Positions 10,154-21,100 of a stretch of 64,000 nt of DNA are shown in pieces. The DNA comes from Axinella damicornis (Eukaryota; Porifera; Demospongiae; Axinellida; Axinellidae), in NCBI GenBank assembly GCA_963931865.1, contig OZ007514.1, positions 12,333,928 through 12,397,927 on the forward strand, written 5' to 3'. Below the pieces are notes generated by a model, which saw only the letters and a list, made by a program, of their open reading frames with translations, was not told the DNA's origin and searched no databases. Each line of letters begins with the position of its first letter. Within the stretch, counting starts at the first letter, position 1. The position numbers and the translations under genes were made by a program.

Positions 10154-12592
10154 ATGGCGACGTCGCCCATGACCAGTGGTCCTGTTGGTAGAGGCTACCC
10201 TGTAGGAAGGAGGTGAGTATATTAAAAGGCCATGTTTGAATGCAGTCTCAGGAGTCTCGCCGTGCCTCGCAATAAATTATTGTCGCAAGCACGTGGTCGC
10301 AAGTACAGGGTTTGGGCAGAAATTATTTGTGCTGAGAGTTAAATTGTTGCTCATTATAATTAAAGATTCTGCATGACCCTGTATACCGGTGTTGCGAGTG
10401 AGCAGCAGGTCAGGTGTTCAAGAGTCATAAGCCAGTAATAGACCCATTGCAGCTGACATTGAGAATACGGACGGGTACGCCAACATGGCGGCTGTTTTGG
10501 AGATAGCAGCTTCTATGGCGATCTCAGTGAACACGATGTCATTCGCAAAACCCCCTAGCTACATATGATGGAACAGCACCAAAGCTAGTCATGAATCAAA
10601 CAGTTACAGACATCAAGGTTTGAGCCATAGAAACATTACCCATTTCAGCAAGGTATGATGTTGTTGCCTGACTGTCACCGTGACAGTCAGGCAACAACAT
10701 TATACCTTGCTGAAATGGGTAATGTGAGCGGTAGTTGTTGAATCAGGTGTGTGCCTCTTGCAGTGCCTGGCGTGTGAAATTACCACATCATGAGATGATA
10801 TTGTTTTGCTTCTTGTCAATTATGTCATAGCATATATAAGTAACCGATTATCAGCACATAAACGGCGCATCCTCATAACTTTAGATAGTGGCTGGAGGTT
10901 CATTCTTGCTCTGGAAGTTACGTCATTGCTCGCACTAACTACCGCTTCAAGTTGGAAGGTGTATTAATTATTAGCCGGAAGCAGCAGCCAATTATGTTTT
11001 ATAAGTATGCAACTTCCAATGGCCGATTATCGTCACCCAAGGAGTGCTCATGTTGCACCCTGCATGCATGGAACCTTTTCTTCCACTGCGGCTCCTATAG
11101 CTATATACTACTCACTGGCTGTCCATTATGGTCGCTTGCCATATGCACCAACGATCCCACGACATGTTCTCCATAAAGGTCAGTCAAAGCGTACGCTGCC
11201 GATATTGGTGCCGGCCGATAATTGGCAACTTATGCTACTCACAAGAAAGGCATGATGTGACACACACGACCAGATATCTGGAGGCCATATAATTTTACAT
11301 ACTGCATGAAGGCCTCGGAATGAGGCTGTACATCTACCCAAGAGTGCACGATGACATCATCATCATAACAATGATGTCGTCATGCATATTTGATATACAT
11401 GATCTACATAATGATGATGTCATCATACACATGATCTACCCTTGAGTGTTCAAGAAGTTTTGCTACTGTATGATTACTGCAGTGATGCCTGAATATGGCA
11501 ACAGGAATCCTATTTGAGACCTCTCAGCAGAAGTTCTATAATCTCCTCCCCAGGTCATATGGGGCCACAAACACAGGTGACAGGATTGCCCGCGTACAAG
11601 CACAATTAGATGAAGTGAGACCTCATATATCACAGCTACAAATGTTATGATTGGCATATCCAGTGGTGTAGCCAGAATGTTGAGGTTTCTTAGGCACAGA
11701 GCTCATGGAGAAATATAGAGAGCCTTGCACTTAAATTGTATGGAGAGTACGTAGAGGATCTCACATCCTCATGTCCTGGTAGATCCTAGTACGTACTGTC
11801 ACCTGCAAATAGTCGAGTTTGAGACAGGATATAGCACCAATCCATGTGTTCCACATCTTCAACACATTTCAGGTAAAGATTAATTATTGGCCAGTAAGTC
11901 ACGTCTTGTGCACTGGGATGACATCATGTCAGCCATGAATCTCACCCTCCACCTTCTGCCTTCCACAATTGCACGCTCCCCTGCTGATCCTGATTGCATT
12001 GTCTGTGTACAACCTGTGTAACCAAAGCCATATATGGGCATCACTGGTAGTTAGTTTATATAGTGTTTGTTATAATGTTGGATGTTGTAATGTGTGACTA
12101 GATGAAGGTGATGGCGCAGCAGATTGAGGCAGTAACAGCAAGAGGAGACAGATTAGAAGATCCTGGAGACCGAAAAGGTAATAGAGGTTGGCCAGAGTCT
12201 CATGCATACAAGGGGACCAAGAAAGATTGAGATGAGGAAGTATAATACAGCTACATACGTACATATGTTAGTTAGCAAAGGAATTCTTCCGTGCTACCGT
12301 GTACAGGGACCACAATGGTACAGTATGTAACCTAGCTAGTGGACTTGGCTCAGCAGATTAATTTGATCTGGCCTCAGGAAGCTTGCATAACACACTGACA
12401 CACATGCACACACTCGACACTCTCACTCACATGCTCATACACACACAAACAGCCACAGTCGAACAGACAGCTGCTCATACATCAACCACAGCGCTCCTGT
12501 TTCCCGAACATAGCAGTAGCCCTGATAACATCAATGGAAATGAACCCAGAAAACCTCGTTGCTGTACGTGTTGCAAATGTACAATACTCTAG
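10154..12592 (+). CDS. R-SNARE-like unit 3, membrane anchor exon missing; possible Rab-tail chimera
   Basis: Exons: 10154-10212 (MATSPMTSGPVGRGYPVGR), 11554-11614 (SYGATNTGDRIARVQAQLDE) and 12102-12177 (MKVMAQQIEAVTARGDRLE...; zero-layer R in TARGD; one codon shorter than its paralogues). The exon ends in phase 1, as in all paralogues. No class A anchor exon (KRKLWW) follows before unit 4. The next phase-compatible acceptor is at 12452/12453, opening 46 codons that end NEPRKPRCCTCCKCTIL, a copy of the Rab-like gene's last exon. Read this way the product has 111 residues, half a SNARE motif and a prenylation tail. Other readings: exons 1-3 splice to the unit 4 exons at 15181 onward (also in phase, 129 codons), or the unit is decaying. 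Exon calls are good; the 3' part is uncertain. Confidence 0.6.
10634..10734. repeat. Near-perfect hairpin, ~50 bp arms
   Basis: CATTACCCATTTCAGCAAGG and its complement CCTTGCTGAAATGGGTAATG bracket a continuous palindrome centred near 10679 (GACTGTCAC / GTGACAGTC). It lies in intron 1 of unit 3. A MITE or a small hairpin RNA source are both possible. Confidence 0.9.
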
Positions 12593-12830
12593 TGTGTTAC
12601 TGCATTGCTCTGTGTAATGACTGTGTTTGTGATCTGTGTGATGTATCCTTTACGTGACTGGATGTACATGTATGAAATTGACTGACTGCTGATCAGATTT
12701 ACATCAATTGCATGATGTGATTTGCCAGTAATTACATTGCGTATGCCAACATGTTAGCTTACCACTGACCTATAGGGATCAGAACGGCTGTATGATATAC
12801 TGGCCTCATTGCCTACTGCAAGTGGGGTTA
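12440..12830 (+). pseudogene. Inverted duplicate of the Rab-like gene's last exon and 3' flank
   Basis: Matches the reverse complement of 41215-41620, from the CA-rich intron end through the terminal exon and ~230 bp of 3' flank (for example GGGATCAGAACGGCTGTATGATATA). The frame stays open to the same stop, and PRKPRCC.CCKCTIL is conserved (M changed to T). Because intron sequence is included, this is a DNA-level copy and not a retrocopy. The open frame and acceptor suggest it may be used as an exon of SNARE unit 3. Confidence 0.8.
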
Positions 12831-13742
12831 TCATAGAGAAAACAGCTTTATATGGCTGTACGTAGCTGTGATAATCAGTTGTGTCTTTGGGTGAGCAGCC
12901 ATCTTCACAATGGCTCAGGTGACTACATAGCTAAGCAGAAGCTGGGCGTGGGACTGGGTACGAGGCTAGTACATGCGCGCACCGTACCTATAGCTGGAAA
13001 CCGGATGCTACGTACACCAGTGCAGTACCACTTTTCTTGGACCCGGACCCGTACCCGTCCGTGCGCGCGCGTGACAGGCCACTGACGTCCAGGGTGCAAC
13101 ACATGTCAGACCCACCCCCACGGCCATTGACGGTTTGACTGCAAGATTCGAAGAGGGAGAGAGATGTAAGTTTGTATGCAGTGTGGTTACCCGCGTAGTC
13201 TCATTTTCTAAGGCCCACAATCAATTGCGTGCTATAGCTTGTAGCGCACTAGGCACACACAGAGGCGTTTACCATAGCTGGCCTGGGTTACCGCCCACAA
13301 ACTGTATGGTAAACATTGTCCTGTCATGAAGATTCCATGTACCAGAGTGTGGTCTTCAAGGCAACGTGAAACAAGTACTTACCAGTGTTCTAGCTAGAAC
13401 CACAGTGCTGAAAAACTGGCAAATCACATGTATGTGGTTTGAACACATTCTGTTGACCATGTCAAAGAAACCGGCAAACGTACAAGGTTTGTGTACCACT
13501 CTATGGATCCATTGCAGCTGACGTCGTCATTTTGAGAATACAGACGGGTACACCAACATGACAGCTGTTTTCCATTTTTTGGAGATAGCAGCTTCTATAG
13601 GCTTATTAGCGTACTCGGCGAACGCACTGATTCACCTACAGTGCTTCTAGTATGTGTTGAATCGAACGAAATGCGATTGCTATGAAGGTCGATCGATACT
13701 GCATATGAGGCCAATGTATTATGGTACACCAAGATGGTGGCA

Positions 13743-13826
13743 CAACAGGGCTCTAGCTGAAGAGCTACCCACTGCACTTAGACGTAAGTGCAGTGGGTCT
13801 ATAGCTCTTCAGCTAGAGCCCTGTTT
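13743..13826. repeat. Near-perfect hairpin, ~38 bp arms
   Basis: AACAGGGCTCTAGCTGAAGAG ... CTCTTCAGCTAGAGCCCTGTT, centred at TTAGACGTAA. It lies just upstream of exon 2 of SNARE unit 4. Confidence 0.9.
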
Positions 13827-13870
13827 AGGTTGTGTCTCATTATACACACACACACACACACACAATGCAG

Positions 13871-16140
13871 GTCGAGAGTTGATGCATTAAATAAAAAAGT
13901 GGGGGAGGTGAGAGCGATTGTCACAGCATTGCCGTGCTTCATCTCATTTTGGCCCAATGTCTCTGTGATAGTGATACTTTACTGTAGATCGAGAAATTTT
14001 CATGTTGAAAAATTTCGCATTAAATACACCGCCTTACCCAGTGTGAAGCAACACTCATGCTTCCGAAAGTTCCCATTAAAAAGTCTTTATCATGCAAATA
14101 GAAACACAATCGTGTAGTAGTCGGTGACTCATCATGCTGCATTTATTGCAACAACAACTAGTTATTGCATGAGCATACGGCCTATCATCATTTTGGAACT
14201 CACCATCGGGCCTGCGGCCCTCGGGCTCGATGCCACTTATACCCTTGCACTCATGCAACAACTAGCAGTTGTAATTTGGTGTGTGATATCACTGCAGGTG
14301 AAGGAGATAGTTATTGACAATGTGCAAAAGGTCCAGATGAGGGGAGAGAGGATTGACGAAATGGACGAGAGAGCAGGTAACTTGTCACTTTCTGTAAAGG
14401 ATTTAGTGAGCTAGCCCTAGTTGGGTGGTGGACAGGATGCCCTGTCGATCTGTCTCCCATGCCATACGAGGCTGACAAGGTGTAGAAGACAAAAGAGCAA
14501 AGAGGCTCAGGAAGGAAGGGATGAAATGAATTACATAAAGATGGCTTAAGGTTAATGTCCCCTTGAACATCACCATTGGAAGCAACACACAATACACAGA
14601 CTGATGTAATGAGTGTGGTGATCTCGGCACCTTCACCACGAGCAGTATAGTAATCTGTCCTTATCTGGACAGCTGCAGTTTCAATTCTATGCCAGACCTG
14701 CACACACAGCAGAAATATCCGGTTGTGTGCCTATATATAGTGCTGATGTGTGACTATGAGCAGTCTTGAAACTCCCTCTGTGATTCAATAATCTATCTGC
14801 ATGAGATGATGTAACTGCGATGATGTAACTGGGATGATGTAACTGGGGTGATGGAACTGAGATGATGTAACTGGGGTGATGGAACTGGGATGATGTAACT
14901 GGGGCGATGGAACTGGGATGATGTGATGGAACTGGGATGATGTAACTGGGGTGATGGAACTGGGATGATGTAACTGGGGTGATGGAACTGGGATGATGTA
15001 ACTGCGACGATGTAACTGGGATGATGGAACTGGGTGATGGAACTGGGGGATGGAACTGGGACGATGTAACTGGGATGATGTAACTGGGATGACGTAACTG
15101 GGATGATACTCTATCCATGATCCAATCTGTGAAGTAGTTGCTCGTGTGGTCAGCACTACATTTCTGCATCTCCCTCCCAGCTCTCCTGAGATCGGGTGCA
15201 AAGGATTTCCAAAAAGTTGCCGTCAGAGCGAAAGTGAAACAACAGCGTGCCTACAAGAGGGTGAGCTGGAGACTGAGTTTTGTTCTCAGGAGATTGGAGA
15301 TCTCTTCCATGCCTGTCAAGCTAGACATCTCTTAGCCTCGTCCCCAGGACATCTCCTGCTCCGTTGCATATGTGACCTTTGAACTGCCTGACCGAAACCT
15401 TCCACTTTTCAGTCGGGCGGTTCAAAGGTCACACATGTGGCTAAAACAGAGCGTGAGACGACCTGGGAATGGGGCTAGAGTCGCAGGGGGCAGATGTTAT
15501 TGTTCAAAAGACCACTGCTGAATGAGTCAGTTACTATAGTGACATGTGGCTGCTGGTGACCTGTTTACTACGACATGCTAGACTATGTTTCCATGGATAT
15601 GAAGCTAATGAAGGCCTATATATACACTGAAATTGTACTTCCTCTCCCTCCCTCCCTCCCTCCCTCCCTCCCTCCCCCTCCCCCCATTCTCCCTCTCCCT
15701 CCCTCCCTCCCTCCCCCTCCCTCCGTTCTCCCTCTCTCCTTTCCCCCTCCCTCCGTTCTCCCTCTCTCCTTTCCCCCTCCCTCCGTTCTCCCTCACCCTC
15801 CCTCCCTCCTCCCACACATCTAACACAGTGCAAGAGGGTATCTATTGTTGCTGTGATCCTTGTAATCGTTGCAGCCATAGTAATCGCGAGTGAGCAAATT
15901 TACTGACCCCATTGTTGCACAAAGATTTGCATTCAGCCACTTACTGTGGTCTCTTGCTGATATGTTTGAATGCCCCGTGGTGAGCGTAGAATATCTCAGC
16001 TATATACCCATGCATCTAATTGTTAGGATACTTCTTGTTGCCTTTAAAGTTATAAACCTTTTGCTATCATGATGTCACTTCACTCTGCAGTTGTGCTCGC
16101 AATTGTGCTGCCACTCAAGCTAACATCTGGCGGAGGCTGA
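13871..16140 (+). CDS. R-SNARE unit 4 (class B), first exon not identified
   Basis: Exons: 13871-13907 (SRVDALNKKVGE), 14298-14376 (VKEIVIDNVQKVQMRGERID...; zero-layer R in QMRGE), 15181-15260 (LLRSGAKDFQKVAVRAKVKQ..., second SNARE half), 15829-15889 (CKRVSIVAVILVIVAAIVIA, membrane anchor) and 16091-16140 (anchor end, tail PLKLTSGGG, stop). Borders are GT-AG and phases are consistent. Unlike class A, the anchor begins a separate phase-0 exon. The KRKLWW linker is replaced by a basic QQRAYKR-CKR stretch. I find no ATG exon between unit 3 and 13871. The first exon could be 10154-10212, which has the right phase, making units 3 and 4 one gene with alternative exon pairs. Confidence 0.78.
14803..15112 (+). 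repeat. Minisatellite GATGATGTAACTGGG
   Basis: Imperfect 15 bp units alternating GTAACTGGGATGAT and GGAACTGGGATGAT, in the intron between the SNARE half-exons of unit 4. Confidence 0.95.
15638..15810 (+). repeat. Pyrimidine-rich (CCCT)n tract
   Basis: Low-complexity CCCTC repeats preceding the membrane-anchor exon acceptor at 15828. Confidence 0.9.
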
Positions 16141-16232
16141 GTCCCTTCACCACACGTAAGGACCATCTATACAGCCGTACAGTTGCTGCAGTTTATATAA
16201 TATTACACAAGTCCACGGCCGTGTAGTGTAGC

Positions 16233-16325
16233 CTCGTTCCCAGGCTTCTCACCCCAGCGTTTGTCGCTCACAGTACTAACGTGGTACTGCAAGCGACGAA
16301 CGCTGGGGTGAGAAGGCCTGGGAAG
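16233..16325. mobile_element. CTCGTTCCCAG-family foldback
   Basis: AGCCTCGTTCCCAGGCTTCTC with internal CAGCGTTTGTCGCT and the complement AGCGACGAACGCTG ... GAGAAGGCCTGGGAA. It lies between SNARE units 4 and 5. Another short member is at 16958-17000. Confidence 0.85.
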
Positions 16326-17157
16326 TCAGTGGTGTTGGGTCTGGATTGATACAGTGCAGGGGCAGTAGAAACACTGGCTTTCGCGGCACAAATACAGTCG
16401 AGGTGTTATGCATCTGAGCAGAGGCTGTGAGCCTGCAAGCAGCAGATTATCCACACAAAGCGCAGAACATTTTTGACAGTAGTACAATACTAGTACCTCC
16501 CCCCCCCCCAGCCAAGTTTGTCTGCTGGCTTTTCGTTGCCATACAGCAAACATTCGTGCAGCGGTTGAACCTCTGTACTGCATTCATTTGGCAGCAATGA
16601 GCAAGTGACAAATGCTGGGGGTGTGAAAGTCTGGGAACGAGGCTATACCACGAAGCAGCAATCACCCTTGCCCCGGTCCCAATGCTCAGTGTATCTCCCA
16701 CAGATTGGCAACACTCTTTGTTGCAGCCATTGGCATAATTGTGCCCTCATGACAGACAGCTGTCCAGGTGTAGAGTTGCAGCTGAAACAACTGTGGTCAC
16801 GGTGTTGGGACACCTCACTATCTGGTATACACATCCTTCAAACAGACATAGTGCATGTATGCACCGTATATGGTAGTGCCGTGTTCCTTGCACGGATTGT
16901 CACACGAATAGTTACCTGGCATGTTGATGGCCGTAGTTCACGAGACAAAGGGTGTTGTAGCCTCGTTCCCAGGCGCACCAAGCACCTGGGAATGAGGCTA
17001 AGGTGCTAACATTTTGGTTTAAGCTGTGCTCCAACTTTCATCTGACAAATGTACTCATCGTACTGCTATCTAAACTTGAATTCTCTGTAGAAATTGATCC
17101 TGAAAATCCTCTTCTTCCTTCCTCTGCAGCTTTGATGCCATAAACCGTCCCCAGTGA

Positions 17158-17484
17158 TGTCACGATTGTGTTCAGCATCTGTTTTCATGTCTGTATAAAC
17201 ATTCTGAGATCTATTCTTGCAAAACTGGATATGGCCTGTCTGTTACATATTATATTTTAACCTCTCAAAATAGCGTAGAAAAGAGAACTGCGTTTGCACA
17301 TCCTGAGTCCCACCCCATTGTCGACCTGCTGACTCAGCTATACTATGATGTATGCGACACAGACTGTATGGATAGTATAGAGTCAACGGCCCAGTTAGTG
17401 GCTGATCCAGGATTCTTATATGGAGAGGTGACCTCGAGCTCTGTCTTATTTTATTGCATGAGCGCTGGTATGGATAAATCGTAA
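17158..17484 (+). other. Unassigned open frame, possible exon
   Basis: A 108-codon open frame without an early ATG. The central part reads AFAHPESHPIVDLLTQLYYD and continues with VCDTDCMDSIES and LVADPGFLYGE, a balanced composition unlike the low-complexity frames nearby. An acceptor-like TATTTTAACCTCTCAAAATAG ends at 17272 and a weak donor (GAG/GTGACC) is at 17428, giving a candidate exon 17273-17427. I do not recognise the sequence and see no partner exon in matching phase. It may be a decayed gene or transposon fragment. Confidence 0.25.
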
Positions 17485-18023
17485 TATAATTTTATCTATC
17501 TATTTGCAGCCCTGAGAGGAGGGTGACCACTAGCTGGCGAGCTATTTATGTATGTGATGAGGTGGCTACTATAACAACCGTATCCCCCAACCTTTATGCA
17601 CTTCCATAATATTATTATTATGCCAAGTTGCTTTGTCCCAGACCATTTCCCGCGTGTGAAAAATGGTGTGGGAACGAGACTAGAGGAGGTACATTGTAAT
17701 TGTGGTATGGGACTGACCATAGATAATAGAGCGTTATCTATGGACTGACATGACTGAGGATGTGAGAGGGGAAGTCGTCCCTTCACTTTTGGGAGTATAC
17801 GTACTTTCTAGCTTGCAATGTTTGGTGAACCATTAATATTCTCCACCAGTTGCTGTAAAATTATGTAGCGCTACGCACTATAGTGTAATTTCGTTGTACA
17901 TTGTACAACTACGATGCGAGGTCCAGATTGTATAGCTGCATGTTGGAGTACGTCACACACTATTTAGCCAGACCCCCGCAACTCGACGGTCTTCGATCTT
18001 ATCAAGGATAATAACTAGGAATA

Positions 18024-18034
18024 CGCATGCGCAG
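18024..18034. promoter_or_regulatory. NRF1-like promoter motif
   Basis: CGCATGCGCAG matches the palindromic NRF1-type motif common in animal TATA-less promoters. It lies ~150 bp upstream of the candidate start codon of SNARE unit 5 at 18175, in locally GC-rich sequence. Confidence 0.45.
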
Positions 18035-18174
18035 TGTCTGTGCCTCGCGCACGCTCACAATCTGTAATAGTATAGGCGTGGTTTCCTGTGGAAGAAAACG
18101 AAGGTGCGAAAGTCAGTTCAGCGTGCGAAGTTTAGTTGTTCGAAGTTGTGCGAAGTTGCTGATTGAGGTTGAAG

Positions 18175-21100
18175 ATGGCTAAGCGTTGCCAGGAAGAATA
18201 CGAAGACGTTAGCGAGGTTCTACACCCTTCGACATTGTCAACACTCTATATGTACGTACCATGGCCTAGACTAAACGTTTGTCTTACTTGTCTCCGCTAA
18301 ACTCTCCTTGTATATATCGCTTCTACGTCAATCTGTCAGACTATCTCCTTTGCCTTACTCTCTTCTGGGGCAGTGTCCCTTTTCCCTGTATAGATCGCTC
18401 TTTCTCAACTCTGCATCTCGCACGCGCAGTACGTGCACGAGCAGGGATCACAGAAACCGCAGCGATGCAACCGCCCCTTGCCCCTCGCAATTAAAGTGTG
18501 ACGGATATATATACGTATATATATATATACAGACGCGATGTGACTACGCTGCACGATTAGTTGCCTCGCGCTAAGGCGCTCGGCAAAAGGCGCTCGGCAA
18601 TTAAATTTTAAAACGAAACATGACGTCACAATCCATGTTGCGCGCGTGGGCGTTAGTCTCGCTTAGATCAGACTTCTTCCTGAAACTCAATAGCCTAAAT
18701 TAATGCAGCAACCACAGAAGCCAGAAGCATTGACAGCAAGTAGTTTCATCTCTCTGGGTGCTTCCTTGGTCAAGCGGATAACCTAACACAACGGACGCGC
18801 AACGCGGATTACGTAGTAAATTTATATTATTGCTGTTTCCAATCCGCGTTCAGTTTTAATTATCCTTGATCCTACATATGATTGCTGACGGCAACTGACA
18901 AGAACAGACTGCTGCACAATGTGAGTCCGAGTGAGGACCTGGAATCCTCAGATTCTGCTTAGCTATACTGCGCATGACATGCCCGGGGGCCACGCAGAGT
19001 TTGGCCAGTCTGCGGGTATATTTGGACTGCTAAAGCTATATACTTGTGTGCTGGCTATTGTTAACATGTAGTATGCAACATGTAGATATTGCATACTGCA
19101 ATACACAGTGGAGCTGTGTCGTGTTTGTAGCTGAGTATAGACCACTACGTACTGCCTCGTTCGTTCCCAGGCTAGGCCAGGCCAGCATGCACCGTTTTAT
19201 TTGCAGACTCTTTGATGAAAGGTGAATGCCCCACCCCCTCCTCCGTTGACAACATCTTTAATAGAACCCACAGCAACACTATTGCATAAAGGGCTTGTGG
19301 TTTAGCACAACTACTTATCGTGCTTGAGATTTACTTACTAGATTAATTATTGTGTCTGCTCGGATAAAAATATCGTTATGTATAATGTGTTATCTGCTGC
19401 AGGTCGGGAATCAGAGCCCTCCGTGATAGGCTGAGAAAGGTAAGCGGACGATGATCCTACTATGATGGAGGGGAGGGACGCCAGTTCCTGCACATTGGGA
19501 TATGTAAGATATCGATGCTCGGCAGTGTAAACAAACATTGGGATATGTAAGATATCGATGCTCGGCAGTGTAAACAAACACAACAAAGAATGACAACAGA
19601 GTTCAGAATCAGCACAGCAGACTTAAGCTTCAGAGCTATAGTGTAGCTATCTGCATACCTTCTATATTAGCCATGCAGACCCTGGGAACGAGACTAGCTA
19701 GCCTACTATCAGTTATAGTTAACCCGCCATGCATGCAGGCAGATGTTATCAGCATAACAATCACGAGTTTACACAAAGGACTCAGAGTATGGAGTACTGG
19801 TGTCTCTTTATGGTACGTAAACTACTACATTGTATACTTTACCAATCATGATGCTGGTAAATAATGGTGCCGATTTATAATCACGATGTTGACACGTAGC
19901 ACAATGCTGATTAATAAGTGACTAATAAGTCCATGCATGGGTCTGTCGTGACGTGATCATCCGTCGGGCGCAATCGGTCAGCAACATAGCAACACGCACT
20001 GGTATGCATGGTACGTGTGTCATTAATGTAAAAACCAGCATCATAATGCTTTTGTAAATCCGCATAATGATTTTACAATTCAGCATCAAGTACGCCAAGT
20101 GCTGTAGTCACACAGGTGGTGGATCAGTCTCATTCCCAGGACGCGTGGGAGGAGCCTGGGAACGAGGCTAGTGGGTCAGTGGGTCAGTCCCCTCACACCT
20201 CAATCTCCAAGTAAGATCCCACTAACTGGCTAACAAGTTCCTCGTGTTGCCCCACATGTCCCAGGCTCTTCCCTGTCCCAATAACTGGCTAACGAGTTCC
20301 TGGTAGCCCCATGTGCCCCAGGTTCCACCAATTGTTCACAAGAGGATGAAGTATGATGTTCACAGCTGCTGGAAATGGCCTCGTGAGGATTCAGATGCAA
20401 TTTCCTTGTGACCAGATTTGAGTAAATGACTTCACCCATTCTTTTCAATTTGAGTTTCTAACTCTCGTATCAATTGAACTAATAGCTAGAGGTGTGGAGA
20501 TCCCTTTGTTCCAAACTTTGGTAGCATTGACATTTTCCCGTGTAATCCTGTGAACTCCGCCCTGTAACTCCCTCATGGTATGGCCTAGTCTCAGTCCCTG
20601 ACCCCACCGTGGATCACCTTTAGTATTGCACTGGAGGCGATGTACACGCTGGATGAAAGGTCTGGGAACGAGACGCTGGATGAAAGGTCTGGGAATGAGA
20701 CTAGGTACGGCCCAAAGATTTAGGTGCTGCAGTAAAATCTCTTCTATACGTATTTCGACTTTAGATCGTGCCATGCCAATATTGAAATATGCATCTTTGG
20801 CATGGAGTATGTGTGTTTCGAAGTGGGTTTTTTTCTCATGTGATCTATACTGACCCATATTACATTGGTCACATAGGTGAGGGGTATTATGGCGGACAAT
20901 CTACGAAAGGTGATGCACAGGGGGGAACAGATAGATGAAATGGACGAAAGAGCAAGTGAGCACCTTAAAATTCAGTTTTCATTCCTGATTCCTGGGAATA
21001 GTAGCAGGTGGGTAGGAGTCTGATTATACGTGCAAGGCCGTGTATAGATGCATGTGCTGTGTATGAGGTTCCCCTGTAGACACCACAAGGACGCTCACCA

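Noticed and set aside
13134..13190. Possible first exon of SNARE unit 4 (TARFEEGER before GTAAGT)
   Set aside because: No ATG in frame, and the end phase does not fit exon 13871-13907.
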